From: a virus
IMG/VR virus record: IMGVR_UViG_3300024346_000242
Location: 1 to 35,802 of that record
Length of the DNA stretch: 35,802 nucleotides
Direction: 5' to 3' (one strand)
The position numbers and the translations under genes were made by a program. Numbering within the stretch: position 1 is the stretch's first letter; each line of letters starts with the position of its first letter. The notes beneath the pieces were generated by a model. The model did not search any database and had not been told where the DNA came from. It was given only the letters and a program-made list of their open reading frames with translations. Below are positions 1-6,760 of this stretch, piece by piece.

Positions 1-162
1 AAGACTACGAGTTCATCGGGTCATGACTCCCGATTATGGTTGGGGTTAATTACTCCCCTCTGCTGCTCCCGAAGGCTATACATTTACCATAGAAAAACAC
101 ACTCAACTTTCTGCCCTTGATTCACTACTGCTACTAGGGGCATGTTCTAATGTGTTTATCTA
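1..162. other. Non-coding region downstream of the tRNA cluster
   Basis: No convincing gene is visible here. It holds two GC-rich hairpins: ATCGGG at 15-20 pairs with CCCGAT at 29-34, and GGGG at 42-45 can pair with CCCC at 55-58. I tried to fold both strands as a tRNA and found no T-arm consensus (TTCRANY) and no acceptor stem, so I do not call one. It may be a decayed tRNA, a folded RNA at the end of the tRNA transcript, or the start of a feature continuing outside the window. Confidence 0.4.
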
Positions 163-238
163 TGGTAGGGGCACAGGGACTCGAACCCTGAATTGGCAGA
201 TTAAAAGTCTGCTGTGATAACCATTTCACTATACCCCC
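163..238 (-). tRNA. tRNA-Lys (anticodon UUU)
   Basis: A complete cloverleaf is readable on the minus strand: a 7-bp acceptor stem starting GGGGGTA (one G-U at the end), a 4-bp D stem, anticodon stem GCAGA/TCTGC with loop CTTTTAA (anticodon TTT), T stem CAGGG/CCCTG with loop TTCGAGT, discriminator A and an encoded CCA (TGG at 163-165). Length is 76 nt. It reads AAA and AAG codons, which are frequent in these AT-rich genes. It is the last of three tRNAs in the cluster. Confidence 0.95.
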
Positions 239-241
239 ATA

Positions 242-316
242 TGGTCCACTCGCTGAGACTTGAACTCAGAACTCGATGATTAAGAGTCATGTACGTTACC
301 ATTACGCCACGAGTGG
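242..316 (-). tRNA. tRNA-Lys (anticodon CUU)
   Basis: The minus strand folds into a 75-nt cloverleaf with a perfect 7-bp acceptor stem (CCACTCG/CGAGTGG), D stem GCGT/ACGT, anticodon loop CTCTTAA (anticodon CTT), T stem CTGAG/CTCAG with loop TTCAAGT, discriminator A and an encoded CCA. The anticodon stem has one C-C mismatch at pair 27-43. It lies 3 nt from tRNA-Lys(UUU), so the phage carries two lysine isoacceptors side by side; this one reads AAG. Confidence 0.93.
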
Positions 317-428
317 TTGTACGTATTTTTTTGATTTTACGTGCCAACTAAGACCATACGGGGGATCTTAGCGACACTAGCTTTTACCAGATTTTCGCTT
401 CATACAATTTCCTTTTTAAATTATCTAA
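317..428. other. Spacer between tRNA-Lys(CUU) and the folded RNA element
   Basis: No gene is supported. It contains a 6-bp hairpin (CTAAGA at 348-353 with TCTTAG at 366-371). A tiny ORF of eight codons on the minus strand is probably chance. The region would be transcribed as tRNA-cluster spacer RNA. Confidence 0.4.
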
Positions 429-513
429 CCAAATAAAAGTACACTCAAGTCCGTGGCTCGGAAGGAACTATACCCACGATGGCTTGCGCCAGTCCTAGTG
501 TACTTTTATTTGG
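429..513 (-). ncRNA. Candidate structured RNA joined to the tRNA-Gln 3' end
   Basis: An 85-nt segment is closed by a perfect 17-bp inverted repeat: CCAAATAAAAGTACACT at 429-445 and its exact complement at 497-513. On the minus strand the inner part forms two hairpins: TGGC-GCAA-GCCA, with a GNRA-type loop (480-491), and CGTGG/CCACG (452-456 with 474-478), giving a three-way junction. The outer arm includes the encoded CCA of tRNA-Gln (511-513), so the element starts exactly at the tRNA end. Phage T4 also has stable RNAs of unknown role in its tRNA cluster. I do not recognise a named RNA family. Confidence 0.6.
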
Positions 514-584
514 CACCCGAAGTAAGAATCGAACTTACAATAACAGATTCAAAGTCTGCTGTGTTACCACTACACCATTCGGGA
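511..584 (-). tRNA. tRNA-Gln (anticodon UUG)
   Basis: A 74-nt cloverleaf on the minus strand: acceptor TCCCGAA/TTCGGGT with an unpaired first position (a weak 1-72 pair is usual for glutamine tRNAs), D stem GTGT/ACAC, anticodon stem GCAGA/TCTGT with loop CTTTGAA (anticodon TTG), T stem GTAAG/CTTAC with loop TTCGATT, discriminator G and encoded CCA. It is the first tRNA after the promoter at 652-680. Its CCA overlaps the long inverted repeat that continues downstream. Confidence 0.95.
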
Positions 585-651
585 ACATTTGGTACGCAAA
601 TTTTTAAAGATCTAAAAGCTAAGTAGACGATGCCACTCAACCAGAACACTT

Positions 652-680
652 ATTCTACATCAAGTAAGAATAAAAATCAA
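652..680 (-). promoter_or_regulatory. Sigma70-like promoter for the tRNA cluster
   Basis: On the minus strand TTGATT (675-680) and TAGAAT (652-657) are separated by exactly 17 bp. It is preceded by a hairpin at 695-713 and lies about 60 nt upstream of tRNA-Gln, so it should drive all three tRNAs and the folded RNA. Confidence 0.75.
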
Positions 681-694
681 CAACTTTCTGAAAG

Positions 695-713
695 ACCCTA
701 CATCATGTAGGGT
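695..713 (-). terminator. Hairpin upstream of the tRNA promoter
   Basis: ACCCTACA (695-702) pairs with TGTAGGGT (706-713) around a 3-nt loop. The following minus-strand bases (CTTTC) make only a weak U tract, so it may be a backup terminator, a processing site or a protein-binding hairpin. The same motif recurs at 957-975 and, in part, at 28913-28929 and 18131-18154. Confidence 0.5.
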
Positions 714-721
714 AAAACAAA

Positions 722-754
722 AAAACCCTCTGGATTTTCATCTCAGAGGGTTTT
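722..754 (-). terminator. Intrinsic terminator after the 43-codon ORF
   Basis: AAAACCCTCTG (722-732) and CAGAGGGTTTT (744-754) form an 11-bp stem. On the minus strand it is followed by a long T-rich tract (about 725 down to 713), the classic intrinsic terminator layout. Its 5' arm is also part of a competing 15-bp stem at 746-797. Confidence 0.85.
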
Positions 755-797
755 GGTAAAGAGACTTGTAGTCTTACATCTTTTTACCAAAACCCTC
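746..797 (-). promoter_or_regulatory. Antiterminator-like stem competing with the terminator
   Basis: The minus-strand RNA can pair 797-783 with 760-746 as a perfect 15-bp stem (GAGGGTTTTGGTAAA with its complement), with a small inner stem (AGAC/GTCT) in the loop. The downstream arm contains most of the 5' arm of the terminator at 722-754, so the two structures are mutually exclusive. The upstream arm is coding sequence for the last codons of the 43-codon ORF, whose stop lies in the loop. A ribosome reaching the stop would cover the upstream arm and free the terminator. This is the geometry of a translation-coupled attenuator; the function is inferred. Confidence 0.6.
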
Positions 798-905
798 CGC
801 ATCAATCTCATATGATAGCGCAAATGATGGGCGTGTGCTATTCCAGCCAGCTACGAGTGGTAACTGCTTATGCATTCTGGATTGTAAACACTGTATCGAT
901 TTCAT
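774..905 (-). CDS. Small ORF (43 aa), possible leader peptide
   Basis: ATG at 905-903 opens 43 codons ending in TAA at 774-776; the product starts MKSIQCLQSR and ends EGFGKKM. The promoter at 913-941 places the predicted transcription start within 1-3 nt of this ATG and there is no Shine-Dalgarno sequence, so translation would be leaderless. The last codons overlap the 5' arm of the antiterminator-like stem, and a strong terminator follows the stop. I recognise no homolog. It could be a true small protein, an attenuator leader peptide, or chance coding inside a small RNA of about 185 nt. Confidence 0.45.
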   Translation of the reverse strand: MKSIQCLQSRMHKQLPLVAGWNSTRPSFALSYEIDAEGFGKKM

Positions 906-912
906 AGTAGAA

Positions 913-941
913 ATTATACTTCCCTTTTGATTTAAAGTCAA
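913..941 (-). promoter_or_regulatory. Sigma70-like promoter for the 43-codon ORF / small RNA
   Basis: TTGACT (936-941) and TATAAT (913-918) on the minus strand with a 17-bp spacer. The bases upstream of the -35 (TTGTTG) match those at 6263-6268. The expected start lies at about 905-907, next to an ATG. Confidence 0.85.
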
Positions 942-956
942 CAACAATTTTGTAAG

Positions 957-975
957 ACCCTACACACAGTAGGGT
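957..975 (-). terminator. Hairpin between tandem promoters
   Basis: ACCCTAC (957-963) and GTAGGGT (969-975) form a 7-bp stem with a 5-nt loop. It would end or stall a transcript of only about 40 nt from the promoter at 1000-1028, and sits directly upstream of the next promoter. The U tract is weak. Confidence 0.5.
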
Positions 976-999
976 TTTACTTATATTCTATTTAGGTAT

Positions 1000-1028
1000 A
1001 TTATACGCTCAAACCACTTGCAAGTCAA
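1000..1028 (-). promoter_or_regulatory. Sigma70-like promoter at the end of the dCMP deaminase gene
   Basis: TTGACT (1023-1028) and TATAAT (1000-1005) on the minus strand with a 17-bp spacer. It overlaps the last codons and stop of the deaminase gene. The flank GTGTTGACTT is shared with the promoter at 33406-33434. Confidence 0.8.
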
Positions 1029-1485
1029 CACTTTTTGAAATATATTTTTCAACTTCAATATTACACTTGGTCAAAAAGTCAGTGCCAAGTGTATCACGAT
1101 ATGACTCTCTGTAGTAAACTTTCCTCACACCTGCGCCATAAATGAGTTTAGCGCAATTGATGCAAGGAGCATGAGTGCAGAATAAATCGGCACCATTGCC
1201 TGATTCGCCATCACGTGCAAGTTTAAGAATAGCATTAGCTTCTGCATGAATAACCTCATCTTTCGTTTTTGTTCTGAACTCAACAATATTACCACAGTCG
1301 TCTAGTACATGACCAATTTCTTCTTCACATACATTGGTCCAACCAGCTGGCATACCATTGTAACCAATTGAGATGATACGATTGTCTTTTACAACAACAG
1401 CACCAACCTTCAATCTTTTTGCACTGGACAACTCTGCGAATCTCTCCGCAGTGTCCATGAATGCATCAACCCACTTTTGTTTCAT
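1009..1485 (-). CDS. cd: dCMP deaminase
   Basis: A zinc-dependent deoxycytidylate deaminase that converts dCMP to dUMP, the substrate of thymidylate synthase. The 158-aa protein shows the catalytic zinc motif HAE at residues 80-82 and PCINC at 107-111 (Cys108 and Cys111 as ligands), in the order typical of the ComE/dCMP deaminase family. T4 carries the same function in gene cd; this protein is shorter than the T4 enzyme. It is the last gene of its transcription unit and starts inside the end of the 2OG oxygenase gene (20-bp overlap). With ThyX and NrdA/B in the same window it forms a dTTP supply route. Confidence 0.93.
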   Translation of the reverse strand: MKQKWVDAFMDTAERFAELSSAKRLKVGAVVVKDNRIISIGYNGMPAGWTNVCEEEIGHVLDDCGNIVEFRTKTKDEVIHAEANAILKLARDGESGNGADLFCTHAPCINCAKLIYGAGVRKVYYRESYRDTLGTDFLTKCNIEVEKYISKSVDLQVV

Positions 1486-2170
1486 TTTTACTTTTTTTTA
1501 TTTGATACTTAGAATTAACTTCATCTTTAAATTTCCCTGTGCCACCTTTCTCATGAGAATACATGTGGTTTAGAAAATTATCAGACTCTGTTTTCATAGA
1601 AGGTGGAATATTCATTAAAAAACAATTTGTGCTATATCTACTACCAGATAGAATCGGACTAACTTCATGTACCCAAAAGAAATCAGCAGGAAATATTAAA
1701 CCATCTCCAACACCCAGAGCAACTTTATGTTTTCCATTCCAAAATTTAAAGTCGCCACCAGTATATCCATCATTTAAATTAAAAGTGCAGCTACCGTATA
1801 CATGTGTATGATGATCTGTATGTGGATGTATTTTATTTCCAACATCATATCGTAATAATCTATGCATATGACTATACAGCATACTATCTCGTAAAGCTAT
1901 ATGGAACATACCCATATCTTCAAGATAATCCATATATTCATTTATGATCTGTTCAGTTTTTTTATGAGAAAGATTAAATGCTTCAGATCCATATTGTAAC
2001 TTAACACGTTTAAATGTAGAGTATGTGTCTATCCCAGAAGTAGCTTCTAGGCAATGCTCTAATTCAATCGTAGACTCTAATTTTTTGTGTTCATCAATTA
2101 AAAACTCACATTCTTCTTTTGTAAAGAACTGGTGTTTATGATAAATTAGCTGTGTTAAATTTATAGTCAT
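1466..2170 (-). CDS. 2OG-Fe(II) oxygenase, prolyl-4-hydroxylase-like
   Basis: A 2-oxoglutarate and iron dependent oxygenase of 234 aa. The facial triad is readable: His117-x-Asp119 and distal His168 (WVHEV), followed by Arg178, the expected 2-oxoglutarate ligand, in SGSRYS. The spacing fits the P4H-like double-stranded beta-helix fold. The substrate cannot be told from the sequence. It follows the flavin-dependent halogenase by 13 nt and overlaps the dCMP deaminase gene, so it is cotranscribed with both. Similar oxygenases occur in cyanophages, sometimes near halogenases (recalled, not checked). It is distinct from the TET/JBP-like fragment at the right edge. Confidence 0.85.
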   Translation of the reverse strand: MTINLTQLIYHKHQFFTKEECEFLIDEHKKLESTIELEHCLEATSGIDTYSTFKRVKLQYGSEAFNLSHKKTEQIINEYMDYLEDMGMFHIALRDSMLYSHMHRLLRYDVGNKIHPHTDHHTHVYGSCTFNLNDGYTGGDFKFWNGKHKVALGVGDGLIFPADFFWVHEVSPILSGSRYSTNCFLMNIPPSMKTESDNFLNHMYSHEKGGTGKFKDEVNSKYQIKKSKNETKVG

Positions 2171-2183
2171 TTATTATTCTCTG

Positions 2184-3683
2184 TTACTGTGTGCAAAAAT
2201 TCAGAAAGTCTTTGTGAGACATGCAAGTCGTGGAAACATTTTTTTGATTGATTAACAATGCATTTGTAATCATAGCAATATCATCACTACTATACTGCTC
2301 TATATTGTGTATAAATTCATTAGCATTAAGTAAATTTAAACCAGATGCAACTTGAATCCAGCTTTTTGGTGGGAATAAAATGTCACTAAAACTAATAGTA
2401 GAATTTGGATTTACATTCAATAATTCTAGAGTTTCTCGCACACTATCACGCATTTTATTTTTCACTCTAAATTCTTTCCAGAAATCAGAATCATTTCTAT
2501 TTGTTAGGTAGTGTAAATATAAAAAGTTAACAACTTCTTCATTTTTATCTTCACAGTATTTGTTAAATTTATTAGCAAATGTAATATTACCGTAATTATT
2601 TACACCATTTGAATTTAAGAATTCATTCAAATTAGTGTAACTAACCCAAATAGAAGTTGCTTCTAATGGCTCAACAAAACTTTGAGATAAACCCACCGCC
2701 ATACAGTTTTTAACTAAAGTAGATTTAAAGGAACCTGCTTCAAATTTAAAAGTTCTCGGGCTATTCAATGAACAACCGAAATATTCTTCAACTTCTTTTA
2801 GTGCATCTTCTTTGGTGATATACGAAGAATCAAAAACATATCCACATCCATATCTTCCTTGAACTGGAATTTTCCACACCCAACCATATTTCATGGCAAT
2901 AGACTCAGTTACTGGAGACACATTATTGTCATGCTCTATAAAGAATGGAAGTGCAGTATCCATGGGAAGACTGTCATTGTATGAAACCCATGGAGTACCA
3001 AAATGATCACCCACGATTAATCGAGCAAATCCAGAGCAATCAAAAATAAAATCACATGAAACTTCTTTTCCATTTTCCAAAGAAAGAGCTATAATATTTC
3101 CAGAGTCATCGTTTTGAAATTTATTAACCTTACCTTCTACTCGATAAATACCTCGAGATTCAGAGACTGCTCTTAAGTGCTTGGCAAGCAAAGTCGCATC
3201 AAAATGTAGTCCATAGCTTCCATGTCGGTCAAACATCATTCCTTCATTATTGATGTATGTGTTAATATTATTTTTAAACGATAGACAAACTTTATTTACA
3301 TAAGAAAGTTTCGCAGCAAAACTTAAGTCACTTAAATTTCTGTCATTATGAATATGATTTAATGGAATTATGTTATCACCGAAAAACTCAGTTAATCCTG
3401 GTTCAGAATTAAAGCTATGAAAATAGCTATTACCATCATTATTCCAGTTTACAAAATTAATACCTAACTTAACAGTACCACGACAGTGACGAATAATATC
3501 ACCAACTCCAACACCAATACTATCCAGCATATCAAGAAATTGAGTAGTAGTTCCCTCACCAGCACCAAGAATTCCAATCTCATCACTTTCGACGACAGTG
3601 ATACTTGCATTTGGATATTTAACTTTTGTTAATAACGCTGTCATCCATCCAGCAGTGCCGCCACCAAGAACTACCAATTCCAT
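2184..3683 (-). CDS. Flavin-dependent tryptophan-type halogenase
   Basis: A 499-aa enzyme of the PrnA/RebH family, which uses FADH2, oxygen and halide to halogenate aromatic substrates. Visible signatures: FAD-binding GGGTAGW at residues 7-13; the lysine expected to carry the haloamine, Lys72 in TVKLGINFVNW; the halogenase motif WVWKIP at 268-273; and a PLEAT motif with Glu341, where PrnA-like enzymes have an active-site glutamate. All key residues are present, so it looks active. A cyanophage relative, VirX1, has been reported to halogenate (iodinate) a range of substrates, so tryptophan need not be the natural one. A good ribosome site (AGAGG) precedes the ATG. No flavin reductase is visible in the window; host FADH2 is presumably used. 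Confidence 0.92.
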   Translation of the reverse strand: MELVVLGGGTAGWMTALLTKVKYPNASITVVESDEIGILGAGEGTTTQFLDMLDSIGVGVGDIIRHCRGTVKLGINFVNWNNDGNSYFHSFNSEPGLTEFFGDNIIPLNHIHNDRNLSDLSFAAKLSYVNKVCLSFKNNINTYINNEGMMFDRHGSYGLHFDATLLAKHLRAVSESRGIYRVEGKVNKFQNDDSGNIIALSLENGKEVSCDFIFDCSGFARLIVGDHFGTPWVSYNDSLPMDTALPFFIEHDNNVSPVTESIAMKYGWVWKIPVQGRYGCGYVFDSSYITKEDALKEVEEYFGCSLNSPRTFKFEAGSFKSTLVKNCMAVGLSQSFVEPLEATSIWVSYTNLNEFLNSNGVNNYGNITFANKFNKYCEDKNEEVVNFLYLHYLTNRNDSDFWKEFRVKNKMRDSVRETLELLNVNPNSTISFSDILFPPKSWIQVASGLNLLNANEFIHNIEQYSSDDIAMITNALLINQKNVSTTCMSHKDFLNFCTQ

Positions 3684-3711
3684 AATATCCTCTTTATTTT
3701 ATCTTTAAGAC

Positions 3712-4179
3712 TTAAGGGTTTTCTGTAGATTCGGCTCCACTCGGAGCCTTTAAGTTTTTTGCTTTCTTTTCCTTTGCAACAGGTGCAGGAATAAATCCAG
3801 CTTCAGCAACTAACTTATGTGTAATTTTTGGATACATTTTAGTTAGCTTCTGATCTTTAATTGCTAGTACCAATTCAGCTTCTGATGGATGTATACTCTC
3901 CAGCAACTGCACAAACAAAGTTTCTTTACGTAGTGGTTTTAAATCAGTACGACAGAAGATATAAAGTTTACGTGTTTCTTGATACAGATTCGCAGGTGTC
4001 ATACCAATCGGTGCTGCATCTTTCTTGAATGGTGGATCACCTTCAGGTAACGCAAACTTCTTTTCTTCCAAGAATGCATGTTCAAAGATTAAACGTAAAG
4101 CACCATTGCCCTTATACTGATCAATCTTTTTAGGATCCGTATTGATTTCCTGTAGAATTTCAGTGATATATTTCGCCAT
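3712..4179 (-). CDS. Conserved phage protein, DUF6433-like
   Basis: A 155-aa protein starting MAKYITEILQEINTD, with a Lys/Pro/Ala-rich, probably disordered C-terminal tail (about residues 132-155). It resembles the DUF6433 proteins of T4-like aquatic phages; their function is not known to me. There are no membrane segments or catalytic motifs. It lies 9 nt downstream of RNase H, which suggests an early or replication-period role. Confidence 0.7.
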   Translation of the reverse strand: MAKYITEILQEINTDPKKIDQYKGNGALRLIFEHAFLEEKKFALPEGDPPFKKDAAPIGMTPANLYQETRKLYIFCRTDLKPLRKETLFVQLLESIHPSEAELVLAIKDQKLTKMYPKITHKLVAEAGFIPAPVAKEKKAKNLKAPSGAESTENP

Positions 4180-4188
4180 GTTTTGTCC

Positions 4189-5082
4189 TTAAAAGTCATC
4201 AAGTTCATCCAACAGCAAACGACAACGATTCTCGATCAAATAATTCATGACCGACATCTTGTCGCCAGTTGGCTTGTTATTTAGATATGCATCAACAATA
4301 GACTGTGCCACATCTTCTGGGATAAATTCAAAGTCAATCAGTTGTAGATTACGATGCCAGTTGCGACGCTCATCATCATTACGGCATGCGTTAAAACCTT
4401 TTTCAAGAAAGTCATCGAGTCGCTGCGAACTAATGCGTTTTTGGCGCACACCTTCTTGTAAGAAGATATCGTCTGGTGACAAGATGTTTGGAATACCATC
4501 ATCACCTGCTTTTACTACATGTGTGATAAACTTCTCATGCAACTCTCGCTGGGTCGCTTTGATCTGTTTCTTTTGCATTGGCGAGTACTGCGAAACATTA
4601 CCCCACTTTTGCAACTGAATAAAGTCACCATCAGATGAAAGAATCAAAACCTTTTGTGGATCTTCCATCAATCCCTGTTGAACGAATCCATTCGTTTGAG
4701 ACCACTTAGCCATAACAGCAATGACGTCATCTGCTTCAGCACGATCGATGTGGATAACTTTCCATGGAAAATGCTTGGAGATATCATTACGCATCTCGGA
4801 TAGCGTATCAAAGATTAGAGTCCAATCCAATTCAGAAGCATCACGTGCTTTCTTACGACCAGCTTTGTAGTATTGGAATACATCTCTGCGCCAGTACTTA
4901 CGACCATCGCAACAGATGATTAACTCGCCATATTCTTTACCATACTTTTTCTTGTATGACTTGATTGTTGATAGGGTTACATGGCGAATAAGGTTTTTAA
5001 CCTCAGACTCAGTACCTTTCAACTCTCTCTGGAATGTCAAGATGGCAGATAGTGCCACCTGACTATAATCAACTAAAATCAT
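4189..5082 (-). CDS. rnh: RNase H, 5'-3' exonuclease (T4 Rnh-like)
   Basis: A 297-aa FEN-1/5'-nuclease family protein that in T4 removes RNA primers and adjacent DNA from lagging-strand fragments. The metal-binding acidic residues appear in order: Asp5 (ILVDYSQ), Asp59 (CCDGRKYWRR), the Glu116/Asp118/Asp119 cluster (AEADDV), and Asp151/Asp153 (SSDGDF). Length matches T4 RNase H (about 305 aa). The start overlaps the stop of the upstream gene by 1 nt. With the gp61-type primase it represents the phage lagging-strand machinery; polymerase, clamp and helicase are outside the window. Confidence 0.92.
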   Translation of the reverse strand: MILVDYSQVALSAILTFQRELKGTESEVKNLIRHVTLSTIKSYKKKYGKEYGELIICCDGRKYWRRDVFQYYKAGRKKARDASELDWTLIFDTLSEMRNDISKHFPWKVIHIDRAEADDVIAVMAKWSQTNGFVQQGLMEDPQKVLILSSDGDFIQLQKWGNVSQYSPMQKKQIKATQRELHEKFITHVVKAGDDGIPNILSPDDIFLQEGVRQKRISSQRLDDFLEKGFNACRNDDERRNWHRNLQLIDFEFIPEDVAQSIVDAYLNNKPTGDKMSVMNYLIENRCRLLLDELDDF

Positions 5083-6212
5083 TAAAATGCTCCAAGGATA
5101 ATTGTTTCTTCGTTAATACGACCATTTGGTACAGCTGACTTTGTAGTCAGTGTCTTCATTTTAGCATTCAATGGACGTTTGCCGATTGTTAACCCTTTGA
5201 AGAAATCTGCTGGTTTACGCAGAGTAAATTGTTTAGATTCAGTCACTGAGAATCCAAGAATCGTAGTGCCTTTGACAGCCAATGCACCATTCTCGGCTTT
5301 GTAAACACTAATACGACGATACTTGGTATTGTATACCCATACCTCTGTTGAGTTGATAATACTTTCTGGTTTTGCAGACTTGAGATTCAACTCAGCAAAC
5401 TCTTTAAGATACTTCATACGTGCCACTTGCACAGAGGCAGGTTTCTCTTTACGCTTACGTGGTGCACGATTAGCCTTGGCAGTTTGCACTTGCTGATTGC
5501 AGTCAGAGATAATGCCTTCAACAAACTCGGCAAACTTCTTCAGTTCTCGTTTGGTAAAGTGTGAGTAACCTTCAACGAGTTGCTCATCTGTTCCTTCGAT
5601 AGCCCCACGCAATTCTTCGGCAGTGGCGACGTACATCTCACCAATTCTTTTTGCAATAGGTGCTGCGACGAGATTCGCAAGAAGATAGTTTTTTGTAGAG
5701 AAATCATTTTTCTTATTGATCATAAAGTCGTCAATGGCACCATCAATTTCAGATGCCAATTCACGTGCTTTTTCTTCCATACGTTGTTGGATTGAAATTA
5801 CATTAGAAGGTGCAGCTGCTGCCAAAGCATCGGCTGTTTTCTTGTCTAGTTTGTCTTGGGATTTTTGACGAGAACCAACTTGTTCTTTCAATTTAGCAAT
5901 GCGTTCATTGAAGTAGTTGGCTTCTTTTTCTTCAAGTTCAGAACCACCATCCATTAGACGAGCAAGAATGCCAGCATAGCGGAAGTGATACTCATCAACC
6001 TTTAGCAACTCAACAGCCAATTTCTTGTCTGTCTTAGCCATGTGGCTGATCAGCCATTTCTTTTTATCTTTATCATCATGATTGGCATTGTAGTAGTTCA
6101 ATGCCATAATCAAATCACGCATGTAGTTGTTAGGGTTGAGTTGACACTCAGCACCCTTCATCATGCGATCGACTTTTTCAATCAGTTGTTTACGTTTTGC
6201 AGTAGTAGCCAT
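5082..6212 (-). CDS. Conserved phage protein of unknown function (376 aa)
   Basis: The frame is open from 6251, but the promoter -10 at 6240-6245 lies inside that extension. The first usable start is ATG at 6212, with a strong GGAGG (6223-6227) 10 nt upstream. The product is basic and largely helical, with Lys/Arg-rich stretches (around RAPRKRKEKP) and a C-terminal region of beta character. Similar proteins sit next to RNase H in T4-like aquatic phages, but I know no function. As first gene of an early-type unit it may act in replication or host takeover. Confidence 0.75.
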   Translation of the reverse strand: MATTAKRKQLIEKVDRMMKGAECQLNPNNYMRDLIMALNYYNANHDDKDKKKWLISHMAKTDKKLAVELLKVDEYHFRYAGILARLMDGGSELEEKEANYFNERIAKLKEQVGSRQKSQDKLDKKTADALAAAAPSNVISIQQRMEEKARELASEIDGAIDDFMINKKNDFSTKNYLLANLVAAPIAKRIGEMYVATAEELRGAIEGTDEQLVEGYSHFTKRELKKFAEFVEGIISDCNQQVQTAKANRAPRKRKEKPASVQVARMKYLKEFAELNLKSAKPESIINSTEVWVYNTKYRRISVYKAENGALAVKGTTILGFSVTESKQFTLRKPADFFKGLTIGKRPLNAKMKTLTTKSAVPNGRINEETIILGAF

Positions 6213-6239
6213 AGGTTTAGAACCTCCATAGTATAACTT

Positions 6240-6268
6240 ATTATACCGCAAAACGGAATAAAAGTCAA
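6240..6268 (-). promoter_or_regulatory. Strong sigma70-like promoter of the RNase H to dCMP deaminase unit
   Basis: TTGACT (6263-6268) and TATAAT (6240-6245) on the minus strand with a 17-bp spacer. It follows the hairpin at 6281-6304 immediately and leads to a 5' leader of about 20 nt with GGAGG ahead of ATG 6212. Confidence 0.9.
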
Positions 6269-6280
6269 CAACAATTTGGA

Positions 6281-6304
6281 AAGACCCTCAAACATGAGGG
6301 TCTT
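6281..6304 (-). terminator. Terminator hairpin after the DsbA-like gene
   Basis: AAGACCCTCA (6281-6290) and TGAGGGTCTT (6295-6304) form a 10-bp stem with a 4-nt loop that touches the stop codon of the gene. The U tract on the minus strand is short (CTTTCC). It separates the upstream unit from the promoter at 6240-6268. Confidence 0.75.
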
Positions 6305-6564
6305 TATTTCGGTACTACCTTGGTGAGATCTTCGTAGAGATCCACGAATTCTTCATGTTCCTGATTAACCTGCGTCAAGTTCTGTTTGTGGAAAGTGACT
6401 GCAATTTTCTTGACAGTTTTCCTAGGAATCTGGTAGGTATCAGAAATCTCTTTAACGATCTCTTTGATTAGATCACGTTCTGCTTCAGCACGCAACATTG
6501 AATTGCTGATCTCACGAACAGCATCAAAAATCTTTTTCTTATCTTCAGGGGATGAAATGCTCAT
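6304..6564 (-). CDS. dsbA: DsbA-like double-stranded DNA-binding protein
   Basis: An 86-aa charged, helical protein. Its C-terminal half (TFHKQNLTQ followed by acidic EHEEFVDLYEDL) resembles T4 DsbA, an 89-aa double-stranded DNA-binding protein linked to late transcription. The middle (SDTYQIPRKTVKKI) looks like a helix-turn-helix type segment. It ends a run of seven small genes and is followed by a terminator. Identification rests on remembered similarity over a short protein, so it is moderate. Confidence 0.7.
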   Translation of the reverse strand: MSISSPEDKKKIFDAVREISNSMLRAEAERDLIKEIVKEISDTYQIPRKTVKKIAVTFHKQNLTQVNQEHEEFVDLYEDLTKVVPK

Positions 6565-6565
6565 A

Positions 6566-6760
6566 TTATTTCTTAAAGGTTACAAAATGATTGCCACTAA
6601 CAATACCACTTAACAATACTGCAGCACACCATGTATCAAATGCAAATGGAATAGCCAGAGCAGGGAATAATGTGTTCAATGACCAAATTGCCGCAAACGG
6701 CATTAATACAATTAGTACTAAAGCCACAGCAACAAACATCAAAATTTTTGTAGTAGTCAT
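6566..6760 (-). CDS. Small membrane protein, two TM segments
   Basis: 64 aa with two hydrophobic segments (about residues 6-30 and 33-56) and a short basic tail (FKK). GAGGTGA lies 5 nt upstream of the ATG. Proteins of this type are common in T4-like aquatic phages; the function is unknown. The start overlaps the end of the upstream DUF2693-like gene by 4 nt, implying coupled translation. Confidence 0.75.
   Translation of the reverse strand: MTTTKILMFVAVALVLIVLMPFAAIWSLNTLFPALAIPFAFDTWCAAVLLSGIVSGNHFVTFKK

Noticed and set aside
1-110. Possible fourth tRNA
   Set aside because: GC-rich hairpins exist, but no T-loop consensus, acceptor stem or CCA could be assembled on either strand.
6213-6251. 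Upstream start for the 376-aa unknown protein
   Set aside because: That ATG lies upstream of the -10 element at 6240-6245 and would not be in the transcript; ATG 6212 has GGAGG.
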